Shown: positions 15,212 to 23,888 of the stretch, piece by piece | Position numbering within the stretch: position 1 is the first letter of the stretch | Layout of the letters: every line of letters begins with the position of its first letter | Assembly: GCA_965247705.1 (NCBI GenBank) | Contig: CBDFHV010000064.1 | Span: 1-64,000, forward strand | Origin: CBDFHV01 sp965247705 | GTDB lineage: Bacteria; Pseudomonadota; Alphaproteobacteria; Rhodospirillales; CAMCUA01 | Direction: 5' to 3' | Length of the DNA stretch: 64,000 nt | Translations under genes and position numbers: made by a program | Notes under the pieces: model-generated | The model's database searches: none | Seen by the model: only the letters and a program-made list of their open reading frames with translations | Told to the model about the DNA's origin: nothing

Positions 15212-16994
15212 GGGCCTCCAGGAAGGCCGACTGGGGAATCTCAACCTGGCCGAACTGGCGCATCCGCTTCTTGCCGGCTTTTTGCTTGTCCAGCAGCTTG
15301 CGTTTCCGCGTCACGTCGCCGCCGTAGCATTTGGCGGTCACGTCCTTCCGCAGTGCGCCCACGGTCTCGCGGGCCACCACCGAGCCGCCGATGGCCGCCT
15401 GGAGGGCGATCTTGAACAACTGGCGGGGGATCAGGTCCTTGAGTTTCTTGCAGATCGCGCGGCCACGGGATTCTGCGTGGCTCCTATGAACGACGAAAGC
15501 CAGCGCGTCCACCGGCTCGCCGTTGACCATGATCGACACTTTCGCCAGGTCGCCGTCCCGATAGCCATCCATCTCGTAATCGAAGCTGGCGTAACCCCGG
15601 GAAATGGACTTCAGCCGGTCGTAGAAATCGAACACCACCTCGTTGAGGGGCAGCCGGTAGACGGCCATGGCCCGGCCCCCCACATAGGTCAACTCCACCT
15701 GCTCGCCGCGGCGCTGGGTGCACAGCTGCAGGATGCCGCCCAGGAACTCGTCGGGGACCATGACGGTGGCCTTGATCCAGGGTTCCTCGATGCTGTCGAT
15801 GCGCACCGGGTCCGGCATGTCGGCGGGGTTGTGCAGTTCCTTCAGCGAGCCGTCGGTCAGGTGGATGCGGTAGACGACGCTGGGGGCGGTGGTGATCAGG
15901 TCCAGATCGAATTCCCGTTCCAGGCGCTCCTGGACGATCTCCAGGTGCAACAGGCCAAGAAAGCCGCAGCGGTAGCCGAGGCCCAGCGCCGCCGACGACT
16001 CGGGCTCGTAGTGGAAACTGGCGTCGTTGAGGTGGAGCCGGACCAGGGATTCCCGCAGGTCTTCGAAATCGTTGGCATCGACGGGGAACAAGCCACAGAA
16101 GACCACCGGCAGCGAGGGCTTGAAACCGGGCAGCGGCGCCGCGGCGGGACGCCGGTCCTCGGTGATGGTGTCGCCGACGTGGGTGTCGGCCACGGTTTTG
16201 ATGGCCGCCGTCAGATAGCCCACTTCGCCGGCCACAAGCTCGTCCACATGGGTGGCCTTGGGCGTGAAGATGCCCACCTGCTCCACCTGATGGGCCGTGC
16301 CGGCGGCCATCATGCGGATGCGCATCCCCCGGCGCAGGGATCCGTCGACAATGCGCACCAGAATCATCACCCCCAGGTAGGGGTCGTACCAGCTATCGAC
16401 CAGCAAGGCCTTCAAGGGCGCGTCCGCGTCGCCCGATGGCGGCGGCAGGCGATCGACCAGGGCCTCCAGCACCTCGGTCACCCCGAGGCCAGTTTTGGCC
16501 GAAATGCAAATCGCCTGGCTGGCGTCCAGGCCCACCACCTCTTCGATCTGCTCGCGCACCTGGTCCGGCTCCGCCGCCGGCAGGTCGATTTTGTTGAGCA
16601 CGGGCACGATTTCCAGGCCCGCCTCGATGGCGAGATAGGCGTTGGCCAGGGTCTGGGCCTCCACCCCCTGGGTGGCGTCGACCACCAAGAGGGCACCCTC
16701 GCAGGCCGCCAGGGACCGGCTCACCTCGTAAGCGAAGTCCACGTGGCCGGGGGTGTCGATCAGGTTCAGGGTATAGCTGTTGCCGTCCCGCGCCCGGTAA
16801 TTCAGGCGCACGGTCTGGGCCTTGATGGTGATGCCGCGCTCGCGCTCGATGTCCATGGAATCGAGCACCTGTTCGCGCATTTCCCGTTTGCTCAGACCGC
16901 CGCACAACTGGATCAGCCGGTCGGCCAGGGTCGACTTCCCATGGTCGATATGGGCGATGATGGCGAAGTTGCGGATGTGGGTGAGCACGGTCAT
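15195..16994 (-). CDS. lepA: Elongation factor 4 (LepA GTPase)
   Basis: 599 residues, the normal length. G1 loop AHIDHGKSTLADRL at the N-terminus, switch region RERGITIKAQTVRL, G3 DTPGHVDFAYEV, G4 NKIDLPAA and G5-like ISAKTGLGV. Domains II, III and V follow, with the LepA-specific C-terminal domain ending in ARETVGALRKDVTAKCYGG and RKRKLLDKQKAGKKRM. Ribosomal back-translocase or assembly factor, acting on stalled ribosomes under ionic stress; located at membrane and cytoplasm. Monocistronic or with nearby genes; no unusual features. Confidence 0.98.
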   Translation of the reverse strand: MTVLTHIRNFAIIAHIDHGKSTLADRLIQLCGGLSKREMREQVLDSMDIERERGITIKAQTVRLNYRARDGNSYTLNLIDTPGHVDFAYEVSRSLAACEGALLVVDATQGVEAQTLANAYLAIEAGLEIVPVLNKIDLPAAEPDQVREQIEEVVGLDASQAICISAKTGLGVTEVLEALVDRLPPPSGDADAPLKALLVDSWYDPYLGVMILVRIVDGSLRRGMRIRMMAAGTAHQVEQVGIFTPKATHVDELVAGEVGYLTAAIKTVADTHVGDTITEDRRPAAAPLPGFKPSLPVVFCGLFPVDANDFEDLRESLVRLHLNDASFHYEPESSAALGLGYRCGFLGLLHLEIVQERLEREFDLDLITTAPSVVYRIHLTDGSLKELHNPADMPDPVRIDSIEEPWIKATVMVPDEFLGGILQLCTQRRGEQVELTYVGGRAMAVYRLPLNEVVFDFYDRLKSISRGYASFDYEMDGYRDGDLAKVSIMVNGEPVDALAFVVHRSHAESRGRAICKKLKDLIPRQLFKIALQAAIGGSVVARETVGALRKDVTAKCYGGDVTRKRKLLDKQKAGKKRMRQFGQVEIPQSAFLEALKTGE

Positions 16995-17053
16995 GGCGGC
17001 GCTTCTCTACCAAGTTCGATGCGCCATTGCCATCCCAGGAGCCAAAACCCCCC

Positions 17054-17749
17054 TCAGCCGAACGGCGACGGGACCTCAACCCCGGCGACGAAGGGATGAA
17101 TGGCGGTCAGCAGCGCATAAAGGGCCAGCCCACCCAAGACGGGCAGGCCCCAGATCTCGCGACCCCTCGGGCGTGCCCGCCCCTGCAGCATGGCCAGGAA
17201 CGGCAGGTTCGAGGTTCCGGCGGCGAGGGCGTCCCAGAAGGCCGGGTTCTGGGCTCGCTTTCGTCGGTCGATGAGCCGGGTGCCGATGAGAGCCAGCAGG
17301 GCCAGCGCCCCGAAAAAAATGACCGAGCGGCTGTCGCCATTGGCGGGGATATGCACCAGCGCCCAAGACCCGATGGCCCACAGGACCGGATGTCGGGTGA
17401 TGGCCAGGACGCCCCGCACCTGAGGCGTTCCCTCCAGGGGGCGGCCCGCCAGGAACGGATTGGGCGCCACCAGGCCGCCCACCAGCAGGATGCAGGAAAG
17501 CACCATCACCCCATAGGTCAGGTGCCTCCATCCCGTACCAGCCTGCCACAGCACGACCTCGGGCGCCGCCCCATAGGCGAGCACCAGCCATGCCAGGAGG
17601 CCGATCATCGCGATCGAGTAGAGGGCCAGGTAAACCCGTTCCCCCAGCGCCTTCAACAGGACACCGCGCAAGGGCGTGCTGGACACCATCATGTGGACGC
17701 CGACGAACAGCGCGGCGGCGGTAAGGAGCTGGATCATCTCTCCGGTCAC
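17054..17749 (-). CDS. NnrU family membrane protein, copy 1
   Basis: 231 residues with about six hydrophobic segments: LLTAAALFVGVHMMVSS, LYSIAMIGLLAWLVLAYG, GVMVLSCILLVGGLVAPNP, SVIFFGALALLALIGTRLI and the C-terminal LALYALLTAIHPFVAG. Shares with the NnrU family the pattern RGVLAITRHPVLWAIGSWAL, HIPANGDSRS, RRKRAQNPAFWDALAAGTSNLPF. NnrU proteins are found with nitric-oxide/denitrification genes and with cytochrome maturation; the reaction is not established. A second copy lies 26 bases upstream in the same direction. Confidence 0.85.
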   Translation of the reverse strand: MTGEMIQLLTAAALFVGVHMMVSSTPLRGVLLKALGERVYLALYSIAMIGLLAWLVLAYGAAPEVVLWQAGTGWRHLTYGVMVLSCILLVGGLVAPNPFLAGRPLEGTPQVRGVLAITRHPVLWAIGSWALVHIPANGDSRSVIFFGALALLALIGTRLIDRRKRAQNPAFWDALAAGTSNLPFLAMLQGRARPRGREIWGLPVLGGLALYALLTAIHPFVAGVEVPSPFG

Positions 17750-17774
17750 GTGACGGCCTCCCGGTGCGGGCGGG

Positions 17775-18458
17775 TCAGTACGGTGCGGGGCTTACCCCGA
17801 TCACCGCTTCATGCAGCAGGAACAGGGCCGCGTAAAGGCCTAGGCCCCCCACAAGGGCCATCGCCGGAACCCGGACCGTACGCGGCGCGGCGGGGCGGGC
17901 GGCCATGGCGGCGAATGGCAGGCTTGCCGTGCCGGTGGTCAGGCGACGCCATTCCGCCTCCCCCAGCAACCGGCGGCGCTTGGCGTCCAGGCTGACGATG
18001 CCGAGCAGGCTAAGGGCCAGGAACAGCCCGAACAGCACCGCCGAGGCGGCGTCGCCGTTGGCGATCAGATGGGCGCTCGCCCACAGAATCAGAGCCCACG
18101 GCACCGGGTGGCGGGTCACCGCGACAATGCCCGGCCGCCCGGCATCGTAGGGCGCGCCGGAAAACGTCAGCGAAAAGGGATTGGCCGCCCCCAGGCCCGC
18201 GACCAGAAGAACGCAGGCCACGGGCATGACCAGGGCCGGCACCCAGCGGGTCCAGGGCACGGGCGGCCACAGCGCCACCAGGGGCGCCTGCCCGTAGGCC
18301 CAGACGACCCAGGCGAGCAGCCCCAGGCTGACGACGGAGTAAGAGGCGATGTAGATCGGCAGGCCAAGCCGCGCCACCAGTCCGCGGCGCAACGGTCCCA
18401 GGGCCGGGACGGCATGGGCAAGAACGAAGGCACCCACCGCCAGCAGCAACATGCCCAT
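17775..18458 (-). CDS. NnrU family membrane protein, copy 2
   Basis: 227 residues, clearly a paralogue of the downstream gene: PGIVAVTRHPVPWALILWAS matches the copy-1 block, and AHLIANGDAASAVLFGL and the RRRLLGEAEWRRLTTGTASLPF tail recur. Hydrophobic segments as in copy 1. The pair probably forms one transcript divergent from bacteriohemerythrin, and the FNR-type box at 18501-18514 lies between. Role in nitrogen-oxide or oxygen-limited physiology is inferred from family and neighbours. Confidence 0.85.
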   Translation of the reverse strand: MGMLLLAVGAFVLAHAVPALGPLRRGLVARLGLPIYIASYSVVSLGLLAWVVWAYGQAPLVALWPPVPWTRWVPALVMPVACVLLVAGLGAANPFSLTFSGAPYDAGRPGIVAVTRHPVPWALILWASAHLIANGDAASAVLFGLFLALSLLGIVSLDAKRRRLLGEAEWRRLTTGTASLPFAAMAARPAAPRTVRVPAMALVGGLGLYAALFLLHEAVIGVSPAPY

Positions 18459-18500
18459 GGAAATCCCCTCCGACCGGCGGCGCGGCGGCGCGGCGGCGCA

Positions 18501-18514
18501 TTGACTTGTATCAA
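18501..18514 (+). promoter_or_regulatory. FNR/ANR-type box with matching -10
   Basis: TTGACTTGTATCAA fits the FNR consensus TTGAT-N4-ATCAA with one mismatch. A TACACT -10 element follows at 18538-18543, putting the likely start of transcription near 18549 and the box centre at about -41.5, the class II activator position. Ahead of bacteriohemerythrin (+) and, on the other strand, the nnrU pair. Confidence 0.7.
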
Positions 18515-18568
18515 AGCGAAGCCCCGACCCCCTTACCTACACTGCGAGCGCAAGGGAAAGGAGAACCC

Positions 18569-19033
18569 ATGGCCTTCTACACCTGGACTCCATCCATGAG
18601 CGTGGGAATCGATGCCCTGGATTCCGACCATAAGGCCCTGATCGCCCTCATCAATCGATTGCATGAAGACCTGAAAGCGGGTCGCGCGGCGCCGTTGGAA
18701 CCAGTGCTCGACCGGCTACTTGCTTACGTTGAGTTCCATTTCGCCCGCGAGGAAAAAGTCATGGAGGCCTGTGGCTTTCCCGGTCTCGACTTCCACCGGG
18801 AGGAGCACGAGGCGTTTGCCCAGCAGGTGGACGAAGCGCGCCAACGCCTTGCCCGGGAGGGCGCGGCGGCCGTTACCGCCGACCTGCTGGAATTCCTCAA
18901 GATCTGGCTGAACGCCCATATCCTGATCCAGGACAAGGCCTACCAGTCCCATGCCGAGGGCAATCCCGCCGCCCAGGCCGCCGCCGACGCTCTGGGACCG
19001 GGGCTGGCGGACAAGCCGCTGGACGGGCGCTAA
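18569..19033 (+). CDS. Bacteriohemerythrin
   Basis: 154 residues. The di-iron ligands are visible in order: H in GIDALDSDHKALIALINRLH, H in VEFHFAREEKVME with the E, H in FHREEHEAFAQQV, then H in WLNAHILIQDKAY. Soluble oxygen-binding protein, used as an O2 carrier, sensor or store in microaerobic bacteria. Start ATG has a GGAAAGGAGAAC site. Upstream FNR-type box suggests induction at low oxygen. Confidence 0.93.
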   Translation: MAFYTWTPSMSVGIDALDSDHKALIALINRLHEDLKAGRAAPLEPVLDRLLAYVEFHFAREEKVMEACGFPGLDFHREEHEAFAQQVDEARQRLAREGAAAVTADLLEFLKIWLNAHILIQDKAYQSHAEGNPAAQAAADALGPGLADKPLDGR

Positions 19034-19038
19034 CCGCC

Positions 19039-19932
19039 TCACATCGCCGGTTCGTCGACGCCATTCTGGCGACAGGCGGCGATTACCGTATTGCGCAGCA
19101 GGCAGGCGATGGTCATCGGCCCGACGCCGCCGGGGACCGGGGTGATGGCGCCGGCCACTCGGGCGGCGGCCGCGAATTCCACGTCGCCCACCAGGCGGCT
19201 TTTGCCGCCTTCGCCCGGGATTCTGTTGATGCCCACGTCGACGACGATGGCGCCCGGCTTGACCCAGTCCCCGGTCACCATATGGGGCCGGCCCACGGCG
19301 GCCACCAGGATGTCGGCCCGGCGGCATTCCTCGGCCAGGTCCCGGGTGCGCGAATGGGCGATGGTGACCGTGCAGTGGGCGGCCAGCAGAAGCTGTGCGA
19401 TCGGCTTGCCGACGATGTTGGACCGCCCCAGCACCAGGGCCCGCGCCCCCGACAGGTCCGGCCGCTGGTCGCGGATCAGCAGCATGCAGCCCTGGGGCGT
19501 GCAGGGCACCAGGGCGGCGTCAAATTGGCCCGTCGCCAGGCGCCCGGCGTTGACCACGTGAAAACCGTCCACGTCCTTGTCCGGATCGATGGTCCTGAGG
19601 ACCGAGTCCTCCGAGATCTGGGCCGGCAGGGGAAGCTGGACCAGGATGCCGTGGACGGCCGGGTCCCCGTTGAGGCCCCGCAACAGGTTGAGGAGCGCTT
19701 CCTCCGAGGTATCGGCGGGCAGGCGGTGCTCGAAGGACTTCATGCCCGCTTCCGTGGTCTGGTGTCCCTTGTTGCGCACGTAGACCTGGCTCGCCGGGTC
19801 CTCGCCCACCAGGACCACGGCCAAACCCGGTGTCAGATCGTGGTCCGCCTTCAGGCCGGCCGTCGCCACGGCGATCCTGTCGCGCAGCGCGGCGGCGAAT
19901 CCCTTGCCGTCGATGATGGTCGCTTCAGCCAT
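19039..19932 (-). CDS. folD: Bifunctional methylenetetrahydrofolate dehydrogenase/cyclohydrolase
   Basis: 297 residues, normal length. Active-site lysine region SQVYVRNKGHQTTEAGMKSF, GILVQLPLP, DVDGFHVVNAGRLA, CTPQGCMLL, ALVLGRSNIVGKPIAQLLL and PVPGGVGPMTIACLLRNTV are all canonical. Interconverts 5,10-methylene-, 5,10-methenyl- and 10-formyl-THF using NADP. Its first codons overlap the YggU-like gene by 8 bases, so it is the last gene of a yggT-yggU-folD operon. Confidence 0.97.
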   Translation of the reverse strand: MAEATIIDGKGFAAALRDRIAVATAGLKADHDLTPGLAVVLVGEDPASQVYVRNKGHQTTEAGMKSFEHRLPADTSEEALLNLLRGLNGDPAVHGILVQLPLPAQISEDSVLRTIDPDKDVDGFHVVNAGRLATGQFDAALVPCTPQGCMLLIRDQRPDLSGARALVLGRSNIVGKPIAQLLLAAHCTVTIAHSRTRDLAEECRRADILVAAVGRPHMVTGDWVKPGAIVVDVGINRIPGEGGKSRLVGDVEFAAAARVAGAITPVPGGVGPMTIACLLRNTVIAACRQNGVDEPAM

Positions 19933-20272
19933 CGGTCGTCCTCTCCCAGTCCCTGAGCCGCCGCAGCAGCGCTTCGCAATCGCCGGCGATGCGGACCGTC
20001 TTGCGCCTATCCGTCGCCCCGGCCGTAATCTCGATGCTGGAGCGGGGTACGCCCCAGTTCTTGGCCAGCAGCTTGATCACCGCCCCGTTGGCCTTGCCGC
20101 CTTCCGGCGTCGCGGTCACCCGCACCACCAGCGCCATCCCGCCATCGGCCTCGGTTCGCGTGCCGTCAATGCCGTTCCGCGCCGCCTTGGGAGTCACCCG
20201 CAGGCGCGCCCGCACGCCACGGGAAAGCGGGGTGAAACAGGACCTTTCGGTGCCGCGCGCGGTGTCAGACAA
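19925..20272 (-). CDS. DUF167 / YggU family protein
   Basis: 115 residues. The family pattern is present: LRVTPKAARNGIDG, ALVVRVTATPEGGKANGAV, IKLLAKNWGVPRSSIEITAG and DRRKTVRI. Small folded protein widely conserved next to YggT; function unknown. Overlaps both neighbours by 8 bases. Confidence 0.9.
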   Translation of the reverse strand: MSDTARGTERSCFTPLSRGVRARLRVTPKAARNGIDGTRTEADGGMALVVRVTATPEGGKANGAVIKLLAKNWGVPRSSIEITAGATDRRKTVRIAGDCEALLRRLRDWERTTDG

Positions 20273-20564
20273 TGCGCACGATCAGGCGCGCAAGGATCTC
20301 CTGTGCCGCCCACAAAAGAAGGATCAGCACCACCGGCGAGACGTCGATTCCGCCAAGGTTGGGCAGGAAATTGCGGATCGGGCGCAGGGCCGGCTCGGTA
20401 ATGCGGTAGACGAAGTCGCCGACCAGGTAGACAAAGCGGTTGGAGGTGTTGACGACATTGAAGGCGGTCAGCCAGCTGAGTACCACGCCGACGATGACGA
20501 TCAGCACATAGATGTCGACGGCCTTGATCACCAGCTTCAGAAGGGGGACAAAAATGACGTCCAT
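20265..20564 (-). CDS. YggT family inner-membrane protein
   Basis: 99 residues. Two hydrophobic helices, IYVLIVIVGVVLSWLTAF and the C-terminal SPVVLILLLWAAQEILARL, separated by the family loop ITEPALRPIRNFLPNLGGI. Widely linked to osmotic or potassium tolerance and to cell-division genes, with no defined biochemical activity. First gene of the yggT-yggU-folD group. Confidence 0.9.
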   Translation of the reverse strand: MDVIFVPLLKLVIKAVDIYVLIVIVGVVLSWLTAFNVVNTSNRFVYLVGDFVYRITEPALRPIRNFLPNLGGIDVSPVVLILLLWAAQEILARLIVRIV

Positions 20565-20711
20565 GGCGCGTGGGATCCGGCCCGGTGAAAAACGGCCGCT
20601 AACCTAACTTCCCGACTCCGGCGGCGCAAGCGGCGCTCAGGCGGACGGGACACAACGTTCACGGAGAGTTCATTGTGCGTGCGGCGCCGCCGGCACCACT
20701 ATTTCGTCATC

Positions 20712-21233
20712 ATGCGCGCCATCCTTTTCCTGCTGGCCCTGCTGGCGATCCATGGGGCCGACGCCGACGCCGCGGAACCGCGCCTGGACGCCTCCTTGCG
20801 GGCCGCGATGTCGTCCCTCGAACCGCTAACGCCGACTCCGTTGCCGGCGTTGGAAGGCCGGGTGACGGTGGTCACCTTCTTCGCCAGTTGGTGCCCGCCG
20901 TGCCACGCTGAGTTCCAGCACCTCAATCGATTGCAGGCGCGGTTCGCCGATCGGGACGTGGCCATCGTGGCAATCAATCTGTTCGAGGATTTCGGCGGCC
21001 TGTCGAGCCCCGCCAAGCTGACCCGGTTCCTGAAACGCACCGCCCCCACCTTCCCGGCCCTGCGCGGCACCGACGCCACCGGGGTGGCCTTCGGCGACGT
21101 GACCCGCATTCCCACCGTCTTCGTTTTCGACCGCACCGGCCAGCCCCTGTGGCGCTTCGTCCACGCCGAAGGCGCCACCAAGACCCACGCCACCTTCGAC
21201 GAGCTTGCCGCGGTGGTGGATTCCCTTCTGTAG
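20712..21233 (+). CDS. TlpA/ResA-like thioredoxin, secreted
   Basis: 173 residues. A signal peptide (MRAILFLLALLAIHGADADA-A) targets it to the periplasm. The thioredoxin active site is FFASWCPPCHAEF, Cys61 and Cys64. A DVTRIPTVFVFDRTGQP block with the cis-proline follows. Expected to reduce disulfides in the periplasm, for example in cytochrome c maturation. ATG at 20712 begins the signal peptide; a longer upstream reading would add a non-signal extension. Confidence 0.88.
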   Translation: MRAILFLLALLAIHGADADAAEPRLDASLRAAMSSLEPLTPTPLPALEGRVTVVTFFASWCPPCHAEFQHLNRLQARFADRDVAIVAINLFEDFGGLSSPAKLTRFLKRTAPTFPALRGTDATGVAFGDVTRIPTVFVFDRTGQPLWRFVHAEGATKTHATFDELAAVVDSLL

Positions 21234-21305
21234 CCCTTAACCCCGTTGGCCGACGCGGCTAGACTGGTCGAACGCCTTCGACCAACAACCAGCGCGGGAT
21301 TTCCC

Positions 21306-21677
21306 ATGCCTTTCGTGAAGCGGGACGACAGCGGCGCCGTGGTCGCCGTTTACCTGCAGGCCGCCGATCCGGGCCTGGAAGAAGTCACTGTCGACGATTC
21401 GGGCCTCAAGACTTTCCTCGACAAGTCGCTCCTCGAGTATGCCGCCGGCCGCCAGTGGATGGAATCCGACCTCAGCGTGGTGCGGGTGTTGGAGGACGTG
21501 GTGGACATGCTCATCGAGCGGGGGGTCTTCGTGTTCATGGACTTGCCGGAGGGGGCCCAGCAGAAGCTTCTGGAGCGGCGCGGGCTGCGCAAGGAATTCG
21601 CCTACATGGACACCCTCTTCGGCGATCAGGAGACCTTCGACGAGGGCGATGAGGGGGAGGGGGAGGGCTTCCTGTGA
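21306..21677 (+). CDS. Conserved alphaproteobacterial protein, unknown function
   Basis: 123 residues: MPFVKRDDSGAVVAVYLQAA, DLSVVRVLEDVVDMLIERG, VFVFMDLPEGAQQKLLERRG, with an acidic end rich in Asp/Glu/Gly. Short proteins of this type are often labelled 'tryptophan synthase beta subunit-like' in Rhodospirillales, but nothing in it resembles TrpB catalytic parts. I see no function. Confidence 0.65.
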   Translation: MPFVKRDDSGAVVAVYLQAADPGLEEVTVDDSGLKTFLDKSLLEYAAGRQWMESDLSVVRVLEDVVDMLIERGVFVFMDLPEGAQQKLLERRGLRKEFAYMDTLFGDQETFDEGDEGEGEGFL

Positions 21678-21707
21678 CCGCCCCAGGCCGTCCCTGGCTT
21701 GCCCTGG

Positions 21708-22274
21708 TCAACGTTGGGGCCGGGGCGGCTTCTCCCTGAAGGCGTCGGCCTGCTGGCGGAATCGCGGATCGCCATGGACGTGGACCGGCGGCGGCTCCCC
21801 TTGGCCGCCGGGAAGAAGCGGGCGGCGGCCAAACTTGCCCAGGCTGACCAGGCGGTCGTACATGACGATGGCGCCGGCGACGCCCAGGTTGACGCTGAAC
21901 GCGGTGGGAATGCGCACCACATGGGCGCAGCGCGCGACCATCGCCGGAGACAGGATCCCCCGTTCCCGCCCCATGATATAGGCCGCGCAGCGGGGATGGC
22001 GGAAGCTGGGCAGCGCCAATGCCTGGTCCAGGATCTCCACCCCCACCAGGTCGCAGCCGGCCGGCAGCACCATCGACTCCACATCGGGGAAGGCATAGAA
22101 GGGCACCTGGCCCGGCGTGTCCGAGGTATCGGCCCGGCCCCCCTCGCGCCGGACGTAGTCGGCGGCGACGGTGAAGACGAAGCTGGCCCCGAAGGCGTGC
22201 GCCGTGCGAAACAATGTGCCCACGTTCATGGCCTTGCTGACGCCCTCAACCCCGATCCCGAAATAGCCGCGCAT
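21708..22274 (-). CDS. TrmH-family (SpoU) RNA 2'-O-methyltransferase
   Basis: 188 residues. Motif 1 VSKAMNVGTLFRTAHAFGA, motif 2 AAYIMGRERGILSPAM, motif 3 IPTAFSVNLGVAGAIVMYDR. These give the knotted SPOUT fold that methylates ribose in tRNA or rRNA using SAM. Its C-terminal 40 residues are Pro/Arg-rich and not conserved. Target RNA cannot be told. Overlaps no neighbour; convergent with the gene before it. Confidence 0.9.
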   Translation of the reverse strand: MRGYFGIGVEGVSKAMNVGTLFRTAHAFGASFVFTVAADYVRREGGRADTSDTPGQVPFYAFPDVESMVLPAGCDLVGVEILDQALALPSFRHPRCAAYIMGRERGILSPAMVARCAHVVRIPTAFSVNLGVAGAIVMYDRLVSLGKFGRRPLLPGGQGEPPPVHVHGDPRFRQQADAFREKPPRPQR

Positions 22275-22358
22275 GGCGCCGTTCCCGACCGTTCCCCGAA
22301 TCCCAACTCGCCACGGTTCCCCAACCGGCGCGCCCGATCAAGCCCCCACCTTGGCGCC

Positions 22359-23609
22359 GTGACCGACGATCCCGTCCGCGACCAGTACGAGGCCTATCCC
22401 TACCCGCCCCGGGACCCGGCCGACGAGGCGCGGCGCCTGATCGCCGGTTCGCCCAGCCACCTGCTGGAGATCAACCACTTCGTCTTCGCCGGGCGGCGGG
22501 GTTTTTCGAATCCCTTCCGGGCACTGGTTGCCGGCGGCGGCACCGGCGACGGGGCGGTCATGCTGGCCCAGCAGCTCGCCGATGGGGGCGGGGCGGGCGA
22601 GGTGGTCTATACGGACATCTCGGCGGCCTCCCTCGATATCGCCCGCGCCCGCACCGCGGCCCGCGGTCTCGCCAACGTCACCTTCCTGCGCCGCGCGATC
22701 GAGGATCTATCGGCGGCCGAGGTTGGCCGCTTCGACTACGTGGATTGTTGCGGCGTGCTGCACCACCTCGCCGACCCGGCGGCCGGGCTGCGAACCCTGA
22801 CGGCGCTCCTGCGGGAAGACGGCGGCATGGGGCTGATGGTCTACGGGTCCCTGGGCCGAACCGGTGTCTATCCCCTGCAAGCGCTGCTGCGGGCGGTGGC
22901 GGGCAGCGACCCGCTGGCGGAGCGGGTGGCGCTGGCCCGGCGGCTTCTCGATCGGCTGCCGGAGACCAACTGGGTGAAGCGCAATCCCCAGCTTTCCGAC
23001 CACCTTCTCGGCGATGCCGGCCTGGTGGACCTGCTGCTGCATGCCCGGGACCAAGCCTACACGGTGCCGGAGGTGGCGGCGCTGACCCACGCCGCGGGCC
23101 TCGCCGTCACGGGGTTCGTCGAACCCCTGCGCTATGACCCGGCGTCCTATGTGGAGGATCCGGACATTCGCGCGCGATTGCGGGCGCTGCCGTGGCTGGA
23201 CCAATGCGCGGCGGCGGAGAACCTGGCGGGGAATCTCCGCACCCACGTGTTCTACGCCGTGCCGGAGGGCCGCGCCGAGGGGGCGGTCGCATCTCCCGAC
23301 GATGCGGAAGCGGTACCGGTCGTTCGCGACGGCGACGGCGCCCGGATTGCGCGGCGGATCGGGTCGCGGAGAACGCTGGTTGTCGAGCTGGATGGCCTTA
23401 CCTTCCGTCGGCCCCTGCCCGAGGGCGCCGGGATCATCCTCGCTCAGGTGGACGGCCGGCGCACGGTGGCGGACATTCACCAGGCCATCGCGGCGCGGGA
23501 CAAGGGGTGGGATTGGCTGACCTTCTTTTCCCGCTGGCGGCTTCTGTTCGACAGCCTCCACGGCATCGGGCAGATGTACCTGAGCCGTCCGATCGTGGGC
23601 GGTCGCTAA
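22359..23609 (+). CDS. Class I SAM methyltransferase with extra C-terminal domain
   Basis: 416 residues from GTG (VTDDPVRDQYEAYPYPPRDP). SAM-binding motif I ALVAGGGTGDGAVMLAQQ, motif II VVYTDISAASLDIA, motif IV DYVDCCGVLHHLADPAAGL. After about residue 250 comes a further 160 residues with a second unit (TLVVELDGLTFRRPLPEGAG, VDGRRTVADIHQAIA) not typical of simple methyltransferases. Alphaproteobacterial proteins with this Y-x-x-Y-P-Y-P start are mostly unstudied. Substrate unknown. No ATG start is available in frame. Confidence 0.82.
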   Translation: MTDDPVRDQYEAYPYPPRDPADEARRLIAGSPSHLLEINHFVFAGRRGFSNPFRALVAGGGTGDGAVMLAQQLADGGGAGEVVYTDISAASLDIARARTAARGLANVTFLRRAIEDLSAAEVGRFDYVDCCGVLHHLADPAAGLRTLTALLREDGGMGLMVYGSLGRTGVYPLQALLRAVAGSDPLAERVALARRLLDRLPETNWVKRNPQLSDHLLGDAGLVDLLLHARDQAYTVPEVAALTHAAGLAVTGFVEPLRYDPASYVEDPDIRARLRALPWLDQCAAAENLAGNLRTHVFYAVPEGRAEGAVASPDDAEAVPVVRDGDGARIARRIGSRRTLVVELDGLTFRRPLPEGAGIILAQVDGRRTVADIHQAIAARDKGWDWLTFFSRWRLLFDSLHGIGQMYLSRPIVGGR

Positions 23610-23836
23610 CGTTTCCCGTGGGGGTTCCGCATCGCCTCGATGGCGGCAAGGAAGACGCGTCGCACCTGGTCTTCGTCGCAGCCCATGAGGACCGCGTCCT
23701 CGAAGGCGTCCTGGCAGACCTGGTGAACCTCGCCCAGGTTCTCGTTGAGCACCTTGAGCTTTTCCTCGCAGGACACGGGCCGGCCGTCGGATTGACGCCA
23801 AGGGATGGCGGCCCGGGGTGCTTCGATGTCGGTCAC
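23606..23836 (-). CDS. Small conserved protein, unknown function
   Basis: 76 residues from a GTG: VTDIEAPRAAIPWRQSDGRP, SCEEKLKVLNENLGEVHQ, VCQDAFEDAVLMGCDEDQVR, RVFLAAIEAMRNPHGKR. GGAGG lies about 6 bases before the GTG, which decides the start. Helical, soluble; related short proteins occur in Rhodospirillales without annotation. Its stop overlaps the end of the converging methyltransferase. Confidence 0.65.
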   Translation of the reverse strand: MTDIEAPRAAIPWRQSDGRPVSCEEKLKVLNENLGEVHQVCQDAFEDAVLMGCDEDQVRRVFLAAIEAMRNPHGKR

Positions 23837-23888
23837 GACGATCCTCCGTTGCGAACGCCCGCCCATGGTGGCGAAAGGCCGCTGCCGG

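Noticed and set aside
15048..17099. Very long open frame (683 codons) on the plus strand opposite lepA
   Set aside because: It mirrors the lepA codons in a GC-rich gene; composition rich in His/Gly/Asp/Val and lacking motifs marks it as a shadow.
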